Shown in pieces: positions 1 through 12,618 of a DNA stretch of 64,000 bases; position 1 is the stretch's first letter; each line of letters opens with the position of its first letter. The notes beneath the pieces are model-generated. The model was not told the origin of the DNA. It saw only the letters and a program-made list of their open reading frames with translations, and did not search any database. Both the position numbers and the translations under genes were made by a program. The DNA comes from Protula sp. h YS-2021 (taxonomy: Eukaryota; Annelida; Polychaeta; Sabellida; Serpulidae). Where the stretch lies: the NCBI GenBank assembly GCA_949752745.1, contig OX457029.1, forward strand, positions 14,443,551 through 14,507,550, read 5' to 3'.

Positions 1-1010
1 AATTTCTCTGCTGCTGAACATCGTAGAAAGTTGAAACTTGGTGGGATTATTGCTTGGTAGGTCCGAAATAAACTGTAAATTTTTTTCGCGAGTAGAACGA
101 ACGAATGCGGCGTGTGACGTCATCGCGTAAATATGTATATATTTTGAACAAGTTCTTGTGTGCAAAATATCTTGATAGCGAAAAGTCCTATCGACTTCAA
201 ATTTTACATGAACATTTCTTGGATCAGTCGGACGGTTCTGTCAACTTTTCACGTATGTCACGTGATCAGGGCGGGCGTATGACGTCATTACGTAAAAATC
301 TTGTGTGCGAAATTTCTCTGCCGCTGAACATCGAAGAAACCTGAAACTTGGTGGAATTGTTGCTTGGTAGGTCCGAAAGACTCTATAGAATTTTTTTGCG
401 AGTAGAACGAACGAATGCGGTGTATGACGTCATCACGTAAAATATGTATATATTTTGAACAAGTTCTTGTGTGCAAAATATCTTAATAGCGAAAAGTCCT
501 ATCGACTTCAAATTTTACATGAACATTCCTTGGATCAGTCGGACGGTTCTGTCAACTTTTCACGTATGTCACGTGATTAGGGCAGGTGTATGACGTCACC
601 ACGTAAAAATCTTGTGTGTGAAATTTCTCTGCTGCTGAACATCGTAGAAAGTTGAAACTTGGTGGGATTATTGCTTGGTAGGTCCGAAATAAACTGTACA
701 TTTTTTTCGCGAGTAGAACGAACGAATGCGGCGTGTGACGTCATCGCGTAAAATATGTGTCTATTTAGAACCAGATCTTGTATGCATAATATCTCTATAA
801 TGGAAAGTCATTTCGACTTAAAATTTTATATGGATATTCTTTGGTTCAGTCAGACGACTGTTTCAACTTTTGACGGGTAAAAAAATTATCTGTTGTTAAG
901 CAAAATTTCTCGACATCGGAAAGTCGGATCGACTTTAAATTTGGTGAAGTTATTCCTCGGATAAGTCGAACGGTTTTGGTTAAGCATTATTAAACTCGTG
1001 TAGAAAATCA
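1..1010. repeat. 310-bp tandem repeat, about three units
   Basis: The phrase AATTTCTCTGC followed by CTGAACATCG recurs at 1, 311 and 622, giving a period of about 310 bp. Units one and two are very similar; the third diverges after about 770 and decays by about 1010. Each unit contains CGAGTAGAACGAACGAATGC and TATGACGTCAT-like words. The array runs off the left edge, so its true length is unknown. Short ORFs here are read-through of the repeat, not genes. Confidence 0.85.
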
Positions 1011-2060
1011 AGAAAGGTGCATAACGTCAACACTCCACCCCCGCCTCCCATTTTTTGCTCCTTTGTTATCTAAGCATAGGTATTAACTACGCTGGGGATT
1101 TCAGCGTTTTGCAGAAGATTCCCGAGTGTTCCTGCATTCTTTAGAAAGCTTCAAAACATTAACAGCATTACTGTCGGTCCATTGCTATTTGTTAGTGCCT
1201 GAAATTAAGCTTTTTGTGCGTTTCTCATCTACGGCTGTTACGTAACATGCCACTCATTTACGGGTCAGTGTCAGTTGTGGTGCATGATGGAGTGGTCATC
1301 TATGAGGTCATGGAATGCTATAGGTCTAAGCAGGTCTAGCTATTGATTTTTTTTCGCCGCATACTTGATTCGGTTGCCAAGGTGTTCTATATAAAGGAGC
1401 TATTTTGTATCGATTGGCATTGTCTGCAGAAGCATTTTTCGCTAATAAAGTGGGTCATCTAATATCTTGTGTTATGAGAAGCAGCTCACCATTTTGGCAC
1501 CGAAAATGCTCCCCCTTCTCCCACCGAGGTGCGTCATCTGATGCGCAGTTATGAAGAATGCCTTCCTAGTGCTATTTGGCCCATGGGAATGTGCGAAGAC
1601 AAGGTAGTCTATCATGGCTATAACTACAATTAGTGTACAGACCGTTACCGTTGCCTTGGGTAAAAGGGTTAGAGTTGTGTTTATAGTCGGACCTACATTA
1701 AATTGCTTGGGTGGGGGGGAGGGGGAGGAGGGCGTGTGGAGGATGAAGGTTAGCAAAAAAAATGTTTTAGCGACCACCTTCCAGACTTGGATGAAAAAGG
1801 ACGTCCGTTTATATCTGTTTTAGTGACCACCATCTGTTTGGTTTATTTTGAGTTTTTTTCACAATGAATTAAGGTGTTTGTAGAAATGAATATTTTATTT
1901 CAGTAAATAAAAAAAAGGATTTTTTAGGGGGGGGGAATCATGGGTTTTGTCGGGGAGACATTTGTTTTTGTTTACAAAAACAAGAAACTAAGTAGGTATC
2001 GACTGAAAGTGTATAGCATAAGCCTGTACTCCTATGTTTTGTGTGCACTGGCCACTCTAG
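1011..2060. other. Unassigned interval with poly-G tracts
   Basis: No gene, RNA or transposon is recognised. G-rich runs occur near 1710-1730 and 1926-1936. Two overlapping ORFs of 101 aa and 69 aa around 1472-1823 are low-complexity across the G run and unsupported. Confidence 0.4.
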
Positions 2061-5000
2061 TTTGAGTAGGTGATAGGAGGGTCATTGCGGGCTAGGACAT
2101 ATTGTTTCTAAGTATTTTATTTATATGTAGAGCAACACATTATACGACAATTATATATAAGTACAATTCACTGCACACATATGTAAATGAATAAATGCAA
2201 ACTTAATCATCTGATAGACATCACCAATTGCTGTGTGCATTTTAGATCATGTTAACAAGCAATAAAAATTTCAGAAACAACTAATTAGCATCTAACATTT
2301 CGTACTTCAACACTCGGGTTGAAAGTTGCATTAGGCTTTGTCTCGTCTAACATTTCAGCATTTCGGTGAGCAAAACTGCGTGTCACCCTGTCAACTATAT
2401 CACAGTTGTATATTGTTACGCTCAACTGTATACCGAAATGTTTACTTGTTGTCACCGCACCACGTCCCACCGCATCACCTTGACCCGTATTGTCTGTTCC
2501 AGTGGTAACGCTTTGCTGGTCACTTCATACAATAAGAGTCCCAATCGAAACTTAACTACGGCTTAACTAATGCACTCTGCTGTCCTTCAGTCGTCACCAA
2601 AGCTCCAAAAACAGGGACAGAGAACGTACTGACAGACAACGGTAGTCCTTGCCCCCCCCCCCTGCCCTTTGTAATATAACCTTTGCAATAAAAACATTGA
2701 TTCTCTTGGAAAATAACGGAAATGGAAGTCGAAATGGCGTCAGTTTCGTATCATATACATCGCGACCAAACCCGACATTTACACGAAGTTTCAAAAGTTC
2801 AAATTTGAGTGTACTGATGTCATGACCAAATAAGAACCATTTTACAACTCCAAAAGACGTGGGATCTTTGCTGGGAGATCGTTTTAGGATATTGAGGTAA
2901 AAAAATTGAAAAACATTTACAACCGAATTGCAAATTCAACATTTCGAACTTCTGCAACGATGATCAATCATTTTATAATATATGATGCATTGATTTTAGG
3001 CCCGTTTTGAAACATTTGCACAAGGAGATAGCAAAAACCAGGCTTATAGTACACTTTCAAAACATACGGGGAAATTTCTTATCCGATTTTCAAGTAAAAG
3101 AATGAATACCTGAAATTGAAGGTTTGAGGGTTTTCACAAGGCAGCAGCGACCTTAAAGCCAAAAACCTTACGCTTAGTTTAAAAGTTCGTTGTTGCGTGC
3201 GCGGTGGGTACGGCGGTGGTGGTGATGTTGATGACCTTAAAACTTAAAAAGTTACGCTTAGTTTAAAAGGAAGAGTACAGTCTTGAATGCCAGTTTCGAA
3301 AGAGAAACAGATCTAGTCCCTCTCTGTCTGTTTAGGTAGGCCATTGCTGTGGAATTGTCCAGCAGAAATAGGACTGGTTTGCCCCTGAGTCGGTGGTTCA
3401 ATTTGTTTAAGGCTATCCAGACTACCCGTGACTCTAGCCAGTTGATATGATATTTGTTTAGGAGGCAGCCCATATCCCTTTCCACACTTGACCCAGGCAG
3501 TGTATCACCCAACCCTTCTGAGATGAATCCGTCTGAAGTTCTAGTTCCGGAGACGGGTAATGAAAGAGGACACCTTCGGCCATCACCATGGGATCGCACT
3601 ACCATTGCAGAGTGGTTTATGCTTTCTCGGACATTTCTGTTTTGGCTTGGGGGAATCTCCCTTGTCTTAATGCAAGTTTGACTTACATCTGGAAAGGTCT
3701 GTAGTATAAGCAGCCTAGAGGGACCGTTTATTCGGTTGCTACTAAGATACACAAAAGGGATTCTATTTTGCCTGTAAGCTAACTTTTGTGCCTGTTGGGA
3801 TTGCTTTTATTGCTCGAGAAACTTTTTGGTACAAAAAAACCCTTGCAGTTTTAGATCCCATTTTCTTCCGAGGAATACCATGTCCTGTTTGAGTGAGAAC
3901 TGTAAAGCTTTTTGCACCAGTGTTACAGTCTGTTGACGGGCTATTCCTCTGTGCTGGTGTGCCAGTAGCCAATCGGCTAGATATTGGAATACTAGCATGC
4001 CTAGACGAGCCCGTGATTTCAGAACTTTCATTACCTTTGAGAATACGTACCTGGCCGTGGAGAGGCCGAAAGGGAGTGCCCGAAACCAAAGGGGTCCTGG
4101 CCCACTTGGAAGCCCAGGAATATTTTGGATGAGTGGTGGAATGGAATGTGGAGGTGAGTGTCGGACAGGTCTATTGAAGTGCCCCACATCCCTGCCTGTA
4201 GGCTTTCTTTTATGATTTGGGTTGTGTCCATTTGAAATGGCGTTGTCATTAGGAACTCGTTGAGGGAGGGGGTCTATTACTAGTTTCCATCCGCCCGACT
4301 TTTTGGGGACCAGGAAAACCCTGCTGAAAAAGGACCACCCGACGGGGGGCACCCATTTCTTCCCAAGTTTGCCAGAATTTGCCTACCCTTCCTCCTACGG
4401 GCCAGCAGGCGTTGTAGGATTGCAAATCTTTTACAGTGTCTGCATTTATTAAAGTATCGCAAAGAGACCAAGGAATCGCTGGGCGGTCCCTCTTGCCTAT
4501 TGCCGTAGCTCCGTTTCGGCTTCTTGGCAGGGGGGGGGGCGGCTGAAGTTGGGCGCAAGACTTTGTCTGTTCCGAACTCAGGCGCTGAGGCCTCTTGCGC
4601 TTGAGTGGGCGCCGAAACGAAGCGCGGGACATCCTAGACATAAGGGCAAAGTCCTGCGACAGGGAGCGGCTTTCATGGTTGGCCCTTTCGATTTCGGCGG
4701 GGGGAAATAGTTCTTTCTCCCCTAGGATGGGAGCGTGGCGCAAATCCCTTAACCCTTTCACGCTCGACCAGAAGTGCTGTAAGAACGCATCCCGTCTGAG
4801 GAAGACCATCGATGTCATAAGAAAGGTGGACGGTTTGACTACATCCCTGGTTGCCAGAGCCAGACACTCCAGTATTGTCTTTAATGCTTTCAAACTGTGG
4901 TCATGAAAGGACATAATGTTGAGAATATGCTGGGAGGAGACCTCAGTGGTCTTGGCATCCTTCTCCACTAGCGTAATGTCTGAATCGTTCCGAACGGAAG

Positions 5001-5638
5001 GCATCCAAACTGTCCGTTTGATTTGCTGTTGGAGGTGTTGAGGTGTTGTTTTTGCAATTAAGTCTGCAAGGACAGAAAGGCCGAAAATTCCCCGGGTAAC
5101 CGTGGGTTCGGTAGGGGGAGAGGACAGCTCCGTATGTGATGGGATACCTAGCTGTCCAGTCAAAACTGAGAAACTCAAACCTGAGGCCGTGTGGGTGACT
5201 TTCACTGGCTCTTGGGTGGTTTTTGTCTTTGGTGTCGTTTCTTACTTATCAGTATCCATGAGAGAAACAGCCCAAGCTTTTCTAAGGGTTTCTAACTCTG
5301 TGCCCTCTGGAATGTCTAAGTCGGCCACTGTTTCAGAGTATGCTTTGCGTTTGCGAGATATCTGGTCCTTCTTATCCACTGCAAGCGCATCCGACTCCGA
5401 GCCCGTACCCATGCTCACAGATGTGGAAACTTGTTCTAAGATCACCGAGTTAGCCTTACGCATAGTTTTTTCCACAAATTCTGTAGTATCAAACGGGGAC
5501 AATAACAGGGCTTTACGTCTATTCCGCCTGCGATCGTTGCGTATCCTGTTTCTGAGAATAAGTTTCCACTCTTTCGCTGACAGATGATGGCACTCGGCAC
5601 AAGTATTCCAGTCGTCGCAATTGTGCTCTTCAAAGTAA
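2061..5638. repeat. Tandem segmental duplication, copy A (about 3.58 kb)
   Basis: TTTGAGTAGGTGATAGGAGG occurs at 2061 and again at 5639, and the DNA that follows matches with a few percent substitutions and indels. The first about 1.2 kb (to 3250) is non-coding; the rest holds a broken DIRS-like coding region. Relative to copy B, copy A lacks about 37 bp near 3898 (B: 7474-7511). It ends near 5612, where copy B continues into the gag N-terminus. The divergence shows that this duplication is old. Confidence 0.85.
3258..5587 (-). pseudogene. DIRS-like gag-RT-RNase H remnant, copy A
   Basis: Minus-strand fragments match, in order, the DIRS element at 16989-24961. A gag fragment (5242-5502, then 4249-5205) has the conserved RTVWMPSVRNDSDI, LATRDVVK and DLRHAPILGEKELFPP stretches. 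RT fragments (3807-4352) have FFSRVFLVPKKSGGWK and FQYLADW. An RNase H fragment (3258-3752) has HINWLESRVVWIALN and FLLDNSTAMAYLNRQ. The frames are broken several times. The RT catalytic motif reads YLAD instead of YLDD, and about 12 residues before LKQDMVFLG are missing. No recombinase follows; homology stops inside RNase H at about 3258. This is a dead copy. Confidence 0.85.
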
Positions 5639-8600
5639 TTTGAGTAGGTGATAGGAGGGTCATTGCGGGCTAGGACATATTATTTCTAATTATTTTATTT
5701 ATATGTAGAGCAACACATTATACGACAATTATATACAAGTACTATTCACTGCACACATATGTAAATGAATAAATGCACACTTAATCATCTGATAGACATC
5801 ACCAATTGCTGTGTGCATTTTACGTCATGTTAACAAGTAATAAAAATTTCAGAAACAACTAATAAGCATCTAACATTTCGTACTTCAACACTCGGGTTGA
5901 AAGTTACATTAGGCTTTGTCTCGTCTAACATTTCAGCATTTCGGTGAACAAAACTGCGTGTCACCCTGTCAACTATATCACAGTTGTATATTGTTACGCT
6001 CAACTTATACCGAAATGTTTACTTGTTGTCACCGCACCACGTCCCACCGCATCACCTTGGCCCATATTGTCCGATCCAGTGGTAACGCCTTAATCGTCAC
6101 TTCATACAATTAGAGTCCCAATAGAAACTTAACTACGGCTTAACTAATGCGCTCTGCTGTCCTTCAGTAGTCACCAATGCTCCAAAAACAGGGACAGAGA
6201 ACGTACTGACAGACAACGGTAGTCCTTGCACCCCCCCTCTCCTGCCCTTTGTAATACAACCTTTGCAATAAAACATTGATTCTCTTGGAAATGACGGAAA
6301 TGGAAGTCGAAATGATGTCAGTTTCGGATCATATACATCGCGACCAAACCCGACATTTACACGAAGTTTCAAAAGTTCAAATTTGAGTGTACTGATGTCA
6401 TGACCAAATAGGAAACCATTTTACAACTCCAAAAGACGTGGGATCTTTGCTGGGAGATCGTTTTAGGATATTGAGGTAAAAAAAATTGAAAAACATTTAC
6501 AACCGAATTGCAAATTCAACATTTCGAACTTCTGCAACGATGATCAATCATTTTATAATATATGATGTATTGATTTTAGGCCCGTTTTGAAACATTTGCA
6601 CAAGGAGGTAGCAAAAACCAGGCTTATAGTACACTTTCAAAACATACGGGGAAATTTCTAATCAGATTTTCAAGTAAAAGAATGAATGCATGAAATTGAA
6701 GGTTTGAGGGTTTTCCAGGGCAGCAGCGACCTTAAAGCCAAAAACCTTACGCTTAGTTTAAAAGTTCGTTGTTGCGTGCGCGGTGGGTACGGCGGTGGTG
6801 GTGATGGTGATGACCTTAAAACTTAAAAAGTTAAGCTTAGTTTAAAAGGAAGAGTACAGTCTTGAATGCCAGTTTCGAAAGAGAAACAGATCTAGTCCCT
6901 CTCTGCCTGTTTAGGTACGCCATTGCTGTGGAATTGTCCAGCAGAAATAGGACTGATTTGCTCCTGAGTAGGTGGTTCAATTTGTTTAGGGCTATCCAGA
7001 CTACCCGTGATTCTAGCCAGTTGATATGATATTTGTTTAGGAGGGAGCCCATATCCCTTTCCACACTTGACCCTGGCAGTGTATCTCCCAACCCTTCTAA
7101 GATGAATCCGCCTGAAGTTCTAGTTCCGGAGACGGGTAATGAAAGAGGACACCTTCGGCCATCACTATGGGATCGCACTACCATTGCAGAGTGGTTTATG
7201 CTTTCTCGGACATTTCTGTTTTGGCTTGGGGAATCTCCCTTGTCTTAATGCAAGTTTGACTTACATCTGGAAAGGTCTGTAGTATAAGCAGCCTAGAGGG
7301 ACCGTTTATTCGGTTGCTACTAAGATACACAAAAGGGATTCTATTTTGCCTGTAAGCTAACTTTTGTGCCTGTTGGGATTGCTTTTATTGCCCGAGAAAC
7401 TTTTTGGTACAAAAAACCCTTGCATTTTTGGATCCCATTTTCTTCCGAGGAATACAATGTCCTGTTTGAGTGAGAGCTCTGATTTGAGTAGATTGACTAC
7501 GAGCCCTACTTGTAAAGCTTTTCGCACCAGTGTTACAGTCTGTTGACGGGCTATTCCTCTGTGCTGGTGTGCCAGTAGCCAATCGGCTAGATATTGGAAT
7601 ACTAGCATGCCTAGACGAGCCCGTGATTTCAGAACTTTCATTACCCTTGAGAATACGTACCTGGCCGTGGAGAGGCCGAAAGAGAGTGCCCGAAACCAAA
7701 GGCGTTCCCGGCCCACTTGGAAGCCCAGGAATATTTTGGATGAGTGGTGGAATGGAATGTGGAGGTGAGTGTCGGACAGGTCTATTGAAGTGTCCCACAT
7801 CCCTGCCTGTAGGCTTTCTTTTATGATTTGGGTTGTGTCCATTTGAAATGGCGTTGTCATTAGGAACTCGTTGAGGGAGGGGGTCTATTACTAGTTTCCA
7901 TCCGCCCGACTTTTTGGGGACCAGGAAAACCCTGCTGAAAAAGGACCACCCGACGTGGGGCACCCATTTCTTCCCAAGTTTGCCAGAATTTGCCTACCCT
8001 TCCTCCTACGGGCCAGCAGGCGTTGTAGGATTGCAAATCTTTTACAGTGTCTGCATTTATTAAAGTATCGCAAAGAGACCAAGGAATCGCTGGGCGATCC
8101 CTCTTGCCTATTGCCGTAGCTCCGTTTCGGCTTCTTGGCAGGGAAAGGGGGGCGGCTGAAGTTGGGCGCAAGACTTTGTCTGTTCCGAACTCAGGCGCTG
8201 AGGCCTCTTGCGCTTAAGTGGGCGCCGAAACGAAGCGCGGGACATCCTAGACATAAGGGCAAAGTCCTGCGACAGGGAGCGGCTTTCATGGTTGGCCCTT
8301 TCGATTTCGGCGGGGGGGGGGGGGGAATAGTTCTTTCTCCCCTAGGATGGGAGCGTGGCGCAAATCCCTTAACCCTTTCACGCTCGGCCAGCAGTGCTGT
8401 AAGAACGCATCCCGTCTGAGGAAGACCATCGATGTCATAAGAAAGGTGGACGGTTTGACTACATCCCTGGTTGCCAGAGCCAGACACTCCAGTATTGTCT
8501 TTAATGCCTTCAAACTGTGGTCATGAAAGGACATAATGTTGAGAATATGCTGGGAGGAGACCTCAGTGGTCTTGGCATCCTTCTCCACTAGCGTAATGTC

Positions 8601-9235
8601 TGAATCGTTCCGAACGGAAGGCATCCAAACTGTCCGTTTGATTTGCTGTTGGAGGTGTTGAGGTGTTGTTTTTGCAATTAAGTCTGCAAGGACAGAAAGG
8701 CCGAAAATTCCCCGGGTAACCGTGGGTTCGGTAGGGGGAGAGGACAGCTCCGTAAGTGATGGGATACCTAGCTGTCCAGTCAAAACTGAGAAACTCAAAC
8801 CTGAGGCCGTGTTGGTGACTTTCACTGACCCTTGGGTGGTTTTTGTCTTTGGTGTCGTTTCTTACTTATCAGTATCCATGAGAGAAACAGCCCAAGCTTT
8901 TCTAAGGGTTTCTAACTCTGTGCCCTCTGGAATGTCTAAGTCGGCCACTGTTTCAGAGTATGCTTTGCGTTTGCGAGATTTCTGGTCCTTCTTATCCACT
9001 GCAAGCGCATCCGACTCCGAGCCCGTACCCATGCTCACAGATGTGGAAACTTGTTCTAAGATCACCGAGTTAGCCTTACGCATAGTTTCTTCCACAAATT
9101 CAGGGGTATCAAACGGGGACAATGACGAGCTTTACGTCTATTCCGCCTGAGATCGTTGCGTATCCTGTTTCTGAGAATAAGTTTCCACTCCTTCGCTGAC
9201 AGATGATGGCAGTCGGCACAAGTATTCCACTCGTC
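5639..9235. repeat. Tandem segmental duplication, copy B
   Basis: This is the second unit of the duplication that begins at 2061. It carries the same non-coding leader (5639-6840) and the same DIRS-like coding remnants. Unlike copy A it continues past the shared end into the gag N-terminus and the presumed 5' region of the element. A G run at 8311-8325 is longer than the matching run in copy A. Confidence 0.85.
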
Positions 9236-9328
9236 GAAGATGGGCAAACCGTTATTCTGTTTACAAAGGTCGCAGATCGAGTGAGGGTTGAAAGCTGTTG
9301 GTTGGTCCCACAGACTGGCTTCTGTCAT
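6837..9328 (-). pseudogene. DIRS-like gag-RT-RNase H remnant, copy B
   Basis: The reading starts at 9328 with MTEAS, like the intact element, followed by a paired-cysteine segment (CDLCKQ ... CADCHH). Further gag pieces lie at 8862-9122 and 8286-8825, RT at 7357-7860 and RNase H at 6837-7184, all minus strand and in shifted frames. RT again has YLAD in place of YLDD. A poly-G run near 8311-8325 interrupts gag. The central gag portion is shorter than in the intact element. The tyrosine recombinase is missing, so the element is non-autonomous and dead. Confidence 0.85.
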
Positions 9329-9329
9329 A

Positions 9330-10482
9330 TCTGAAAGGCAAGCAGAAAGACAATGGTAAGATAACTGTTCATGTTACCAGAAGACAAACATAACATTACT
9401 AGCACAAAAGAAGTAAAAACTTTAATAGCGATTTAAGAGTGTTAGCAAACGGTACAACTATTCACTCCGGCTGTCTAAACGCTAAAATAATGCTTATAGG
9501 TCTATTCGGGGCCTTCACAGTACGAAGAAAAAGAAATGGGACTCACATAGGCCCATTTTCGGGCTTCTCGGCTGAGACTATAAATGGGATCTGCCCATAA
9601 GCCTTAGAATGAGACCTCAAAATAGGACCACCCATGGGACCCTCAAGCTCATGTATGGGCACTCCCTTCCACCAGTCCCATAAATGGGATTCAGTCAATG
9701 ATTCTCGAGGGGCGCCGAAAACGGTGCCTAGAAGTGTTTATTGATAGCTGAGGTGGGTCGGACTCTAGTCCCTAAAACGGGCTTCCCACTGGGGGAGATG
9801 CCGCAAATGGGCCTCTAACTGCCAACGATGTGACTCTGGTGCTATTTATGGGACTCGATAGTCCCATAAACGGGCTAGTGGTAAAAACGTCGCTAAAAAT
9901 AGCTCGAAATGCATTATTTTGCCTTGGCCGAAGATAGTAGTGTCAGGAGAACCCTCTCAAAACTAGCTGGCTCCGTAGGAGTGTCGGCTAGAGCACAAAA
10001 CTGGCCATTTCTGTGGTGGCACCGTTAGCTCTGGTTGACTGGGATTCAAAGCAGGCAAAGTGGGTTGCAAAGACTCAACCAACTTCGAGGCGGTGTGCGC
10101 ATGAACTAGAACATGATACCGGTCCTGTAGCTTCCGTGTGGAGAAGAGAGACACACGTCCCGGGACGAAAAAAGGTGTCACCGCAACGCGTAAACTCAAC
10201 AACTACCAGACCGATTCAGAGAATAAATAGTAATCCTAAATGCATAAAAAAGTAGATTTAAAGCAAAATCACACCTTGCCTGATTCCTTTTTTGGCAAAA
10301 AAAGCGGAGCATACAGAATGACGTGTGTGAAGGGAACGATCGATGTCTTCAAATGGCGCTATACTTAGTATTCCTTCATTCTCATTGGTTGGATGGATGG
10401 AGAGTGGAAAGGAGAGTAAAGGGGACCATTCTAATTGCAAGAAAAATTTTATTTCTATTGCGTGGTACTATATAACCGGAAG
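9330..10482. other. Probable 5' region of DIRS copy B with reiterated CCCATAAATGGG words
   Basis: No convincing coding sequence. Between 9535 and 9880 the words CCCATAAATGGGAT, GCCCAT, ATGGGACT and CCCATAAACGGGCT recur in both orientations, making many short imperfect palindromes. The stretch lies between the gag start (9328) and a DIRS-like terminus (10483-10535), so it is probably the untranslated end of that element. Confidence 0.45.
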
Positions 10483-10535
10483 GAAACCCGTTTAAAAGTG
10501 GAGATAAGCGAATTCAAAGCTTTTTCGAAGTAAAA
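10483..10535 (-). mobile_element. DIRS-like terminal sequence, outer end of copy B
   Basis: AACCCGTTTAAAAGTGGAGA, TAAGCGAATTC and TTCGAAGTAAAAA in this order closely match the right terminus of the intact DIRS element (24911-24961). The spacing from the gag start to this terminus (about 1.2 kb) resembles that of the intact copy (about 1.07 kb). It therefore probably marks the outer end of the degraded element. Confidence 0.6.
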
Positions 10536-10539
10536 ACAT

Positions 10540-12028
10540 AAATTACGCGTAGTGCAAAAGTCCCTTAATTTCCGACGGTATCGAACACGTCCCGTTACGC
10601 GCTACTAAGAGCATGCACATTACATCTCATGAGCAACGTAAGAAAAACGCAGCTAAGCAGTTTAAAAAATATTAAGTTTCTAAAAAAAATCAAGAAATCA
10701 GCATAAAACTACACACGCGTTGGGACTGTGCAGTCTTCGCACTCACCTGTCAGACCAGTGCTACAGGCTACGAAGAGGTGGTGGGGGGGGGGGAGGGGGC
10801 GGGGTAAAGCGGTTGCGGATCAGTCCAGATTTTCTCATTATATTATGCTCCTGCTTCCTGTTTACTCAGCACTTGATACACTTCATAGATACGGTGTTTT
10901 GCATTTCAGCCATATGGTACTACATTACAGCAAAAAAAAAACTAAAATTAAGTGAGAGGCACATTTGATTTCAGCCAACTAAAACAATAGCATTGCATAA
11001 CTGAGTCAATATAATCAAACTACAGTACAGTTTCACTTTTGCGACGATTAAAGATCAGTCTTCGCCTGGTGCTTGTGACCAATTACAGAGATGTAGTGGC
11101 TGCGAGAAATTTCATTGCGCATAAACTTTGCCAAAAGGTCCATTGCACCTTTTGTTTTTGCGCTTATCTGGGGCATTTCGATATCGAGGCTTCTGATTTT
11201 GATATAGATTGTGGTCTGCAGCTTACGGACAACATCGAAAAAGAAGAAAATGTTGGGTTTTGAATGGTAGAACATTGCATTTTAAGTTCTGTGGAAAGCC
11301 TCAAGGCCGTTGTTTGTTCTACGCTCTGATGATGGTGGCTGTGATGTGGGGGAAATTTTGCTGTGCTATCAATGTAGTTATCCGTAAAGATAATCCTTGA
11401 ATTGTTCACACTGACCGTTGTCTGGCATGCAAGCAGCACATCTTCTATTAGATTTGAAGTTCCAAGACAGTCACACCAGGACCTTCCAGAATTGTCGCAG
11501 CGGGCCATTTCTGGCCCAAGCTGGGCATGTCCATGAGGGATGAACTGTAGGTCTGTTGTTATCGAATATGATGTAATGTCGTGATATTGATCTTGGTCGA
11601 ATCGCAGCAGATTTTTGGGCTGAAATGCAACTGGGGTGGCGAAATATTTTGGCCGAAATGCAAAAGTGCCCATAAGAAACAGGAGCAACGACATTTCCCT
11701 TTGTGAAAATAATTATATTTATATAATTATCTAGTTTTTGGACGGAATGCTTGGCGCTGTTTTCTTTCACAGTGGTATAAGCCACATAAGCGCGTGTTTA
11801 TTAGCCAGAGACGCACTTCAGGTTTTTGTTTTGCTGTTTACCAACAAACATGAGCTGTACTATATTTCCATTATTGCGTAGTTATTGTGCCGTCATATTT
11901 TTGTGCCTTCGTATCTCTAAAAATCTTAGGTAATTTGCCAGCTGCAAGGATAAAATTGTCTGCCAGGAAATAGAATGAATATCCTATTGAACTGAATATC
12001 CTATTTACTCAAAACAAAAAAATCTAAA
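10540..12028. other. Unassigned interval
   Basis: AT-rich DNA with a poly-G run at 10782-10800 and no recognised gene apart from the weak ORF at 11164-11694. Confidence 0.35.
11164..11694 (-). CDS. Weak hypothetical ORF, 176 aa
   Basis: This is an uninterrupted minus-strand reading frame with a hydrophobic start (MSLLLFLMGTFAF) that could act as a signal peptide, followed by a Ser/Thr-rich region with several cysteines. I recognise no domain. There is no clear upstream promoter, splice pattern or neighbour that supports it, and a chance ORF is the more likely explanation. Confidence 0.15.
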   Translation of the reverse strand: MSLLLFLMGTFAFRPKYFATPVAFQPKNLLRFDQDQYHDITSYSITTDLQFIPHGHAQLGPEMARCDNSGRSWCDCLGTSNLIEDVLLACQTTVSVNNSRIIFTDNYIDSTAKFPPHHSHHHQSVEQTTALRLSTELKMQCSTIQNPTFSSFSMLSVSCRPQSISKSEASISKCPR

Positions 12029-12110
12029 ATAACTAGACCGTTGTAGCTGCCGAATAGCGAAAATTACACTTGGGGCCATAAATATTACGACACTGAAGAC
12101 TTTAAATATT
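12029..12110 (+). repeat. CTAGACCG-family repeat fragment
   Basis: It begins ACTAGACCGTTGTAGCTGCC, continues with GAATAGCGAAAATTACACTT and then TAAATATTACGACACTGAAG. The same head sequence recurs at 12619 and, inverted, at 50340-50385. Confidence 0.6.
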
Positions 12111-12239
12111 AGAATTCTACAAAGACCTATATTAAAAGTGGTGCCACGATGCCAGCTGCCTCAAAATTCGCGAAATACAGCTTTTGGCGTACTGTCCAAA
12201 TAAACATTCTGACACCGATATAACGAAGATTACAGATTA

Positions 12240-12370
12240 TTACGTCGACCAAAGTGCAACATTGAATATGTTGGGATTTGGCTGTGATTGGTCAACGTCT
12301 AATCACCATCTCCGACACAACGTTGAATGGATGTTGGATATGCAACGTTGTTGAGACGTTGCTTTTAGTC
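12240..12370. repeat. CAACGTTG-rich short repeat
   Basis: CAACGTT, CAACGTTG, GTCAACGTC and GAGACGTTGC recur within about 130 bp in both orientations. This resembles the reiterated-word interiors of the elements at 16640 and 60004, but no clear termini were found. Confidence 0.35.
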
Positions 12371-12618
12371 GCAACCAATAGAATCTTTCGAAGTTTTTGA
12401 CTTGGCAAGTGTTAAATAGCCCTTGCATCATGGCAAAGTACTGAAAGCTATTGATTTCTTTCAAAGTCATTGCCACTGAAGAAGGCGCCGATGATGACGT
12501 CATAGGTAAAAGTGTATAATCTATAGTCTATAAGTGTGACAAGTTTCATTTTGCTAGCTCCTTGCGAGCTGTGTGGAAACCAGTGAAAAAACGGCGCTAA
12601 AAACGCAAAAAAATCAAT

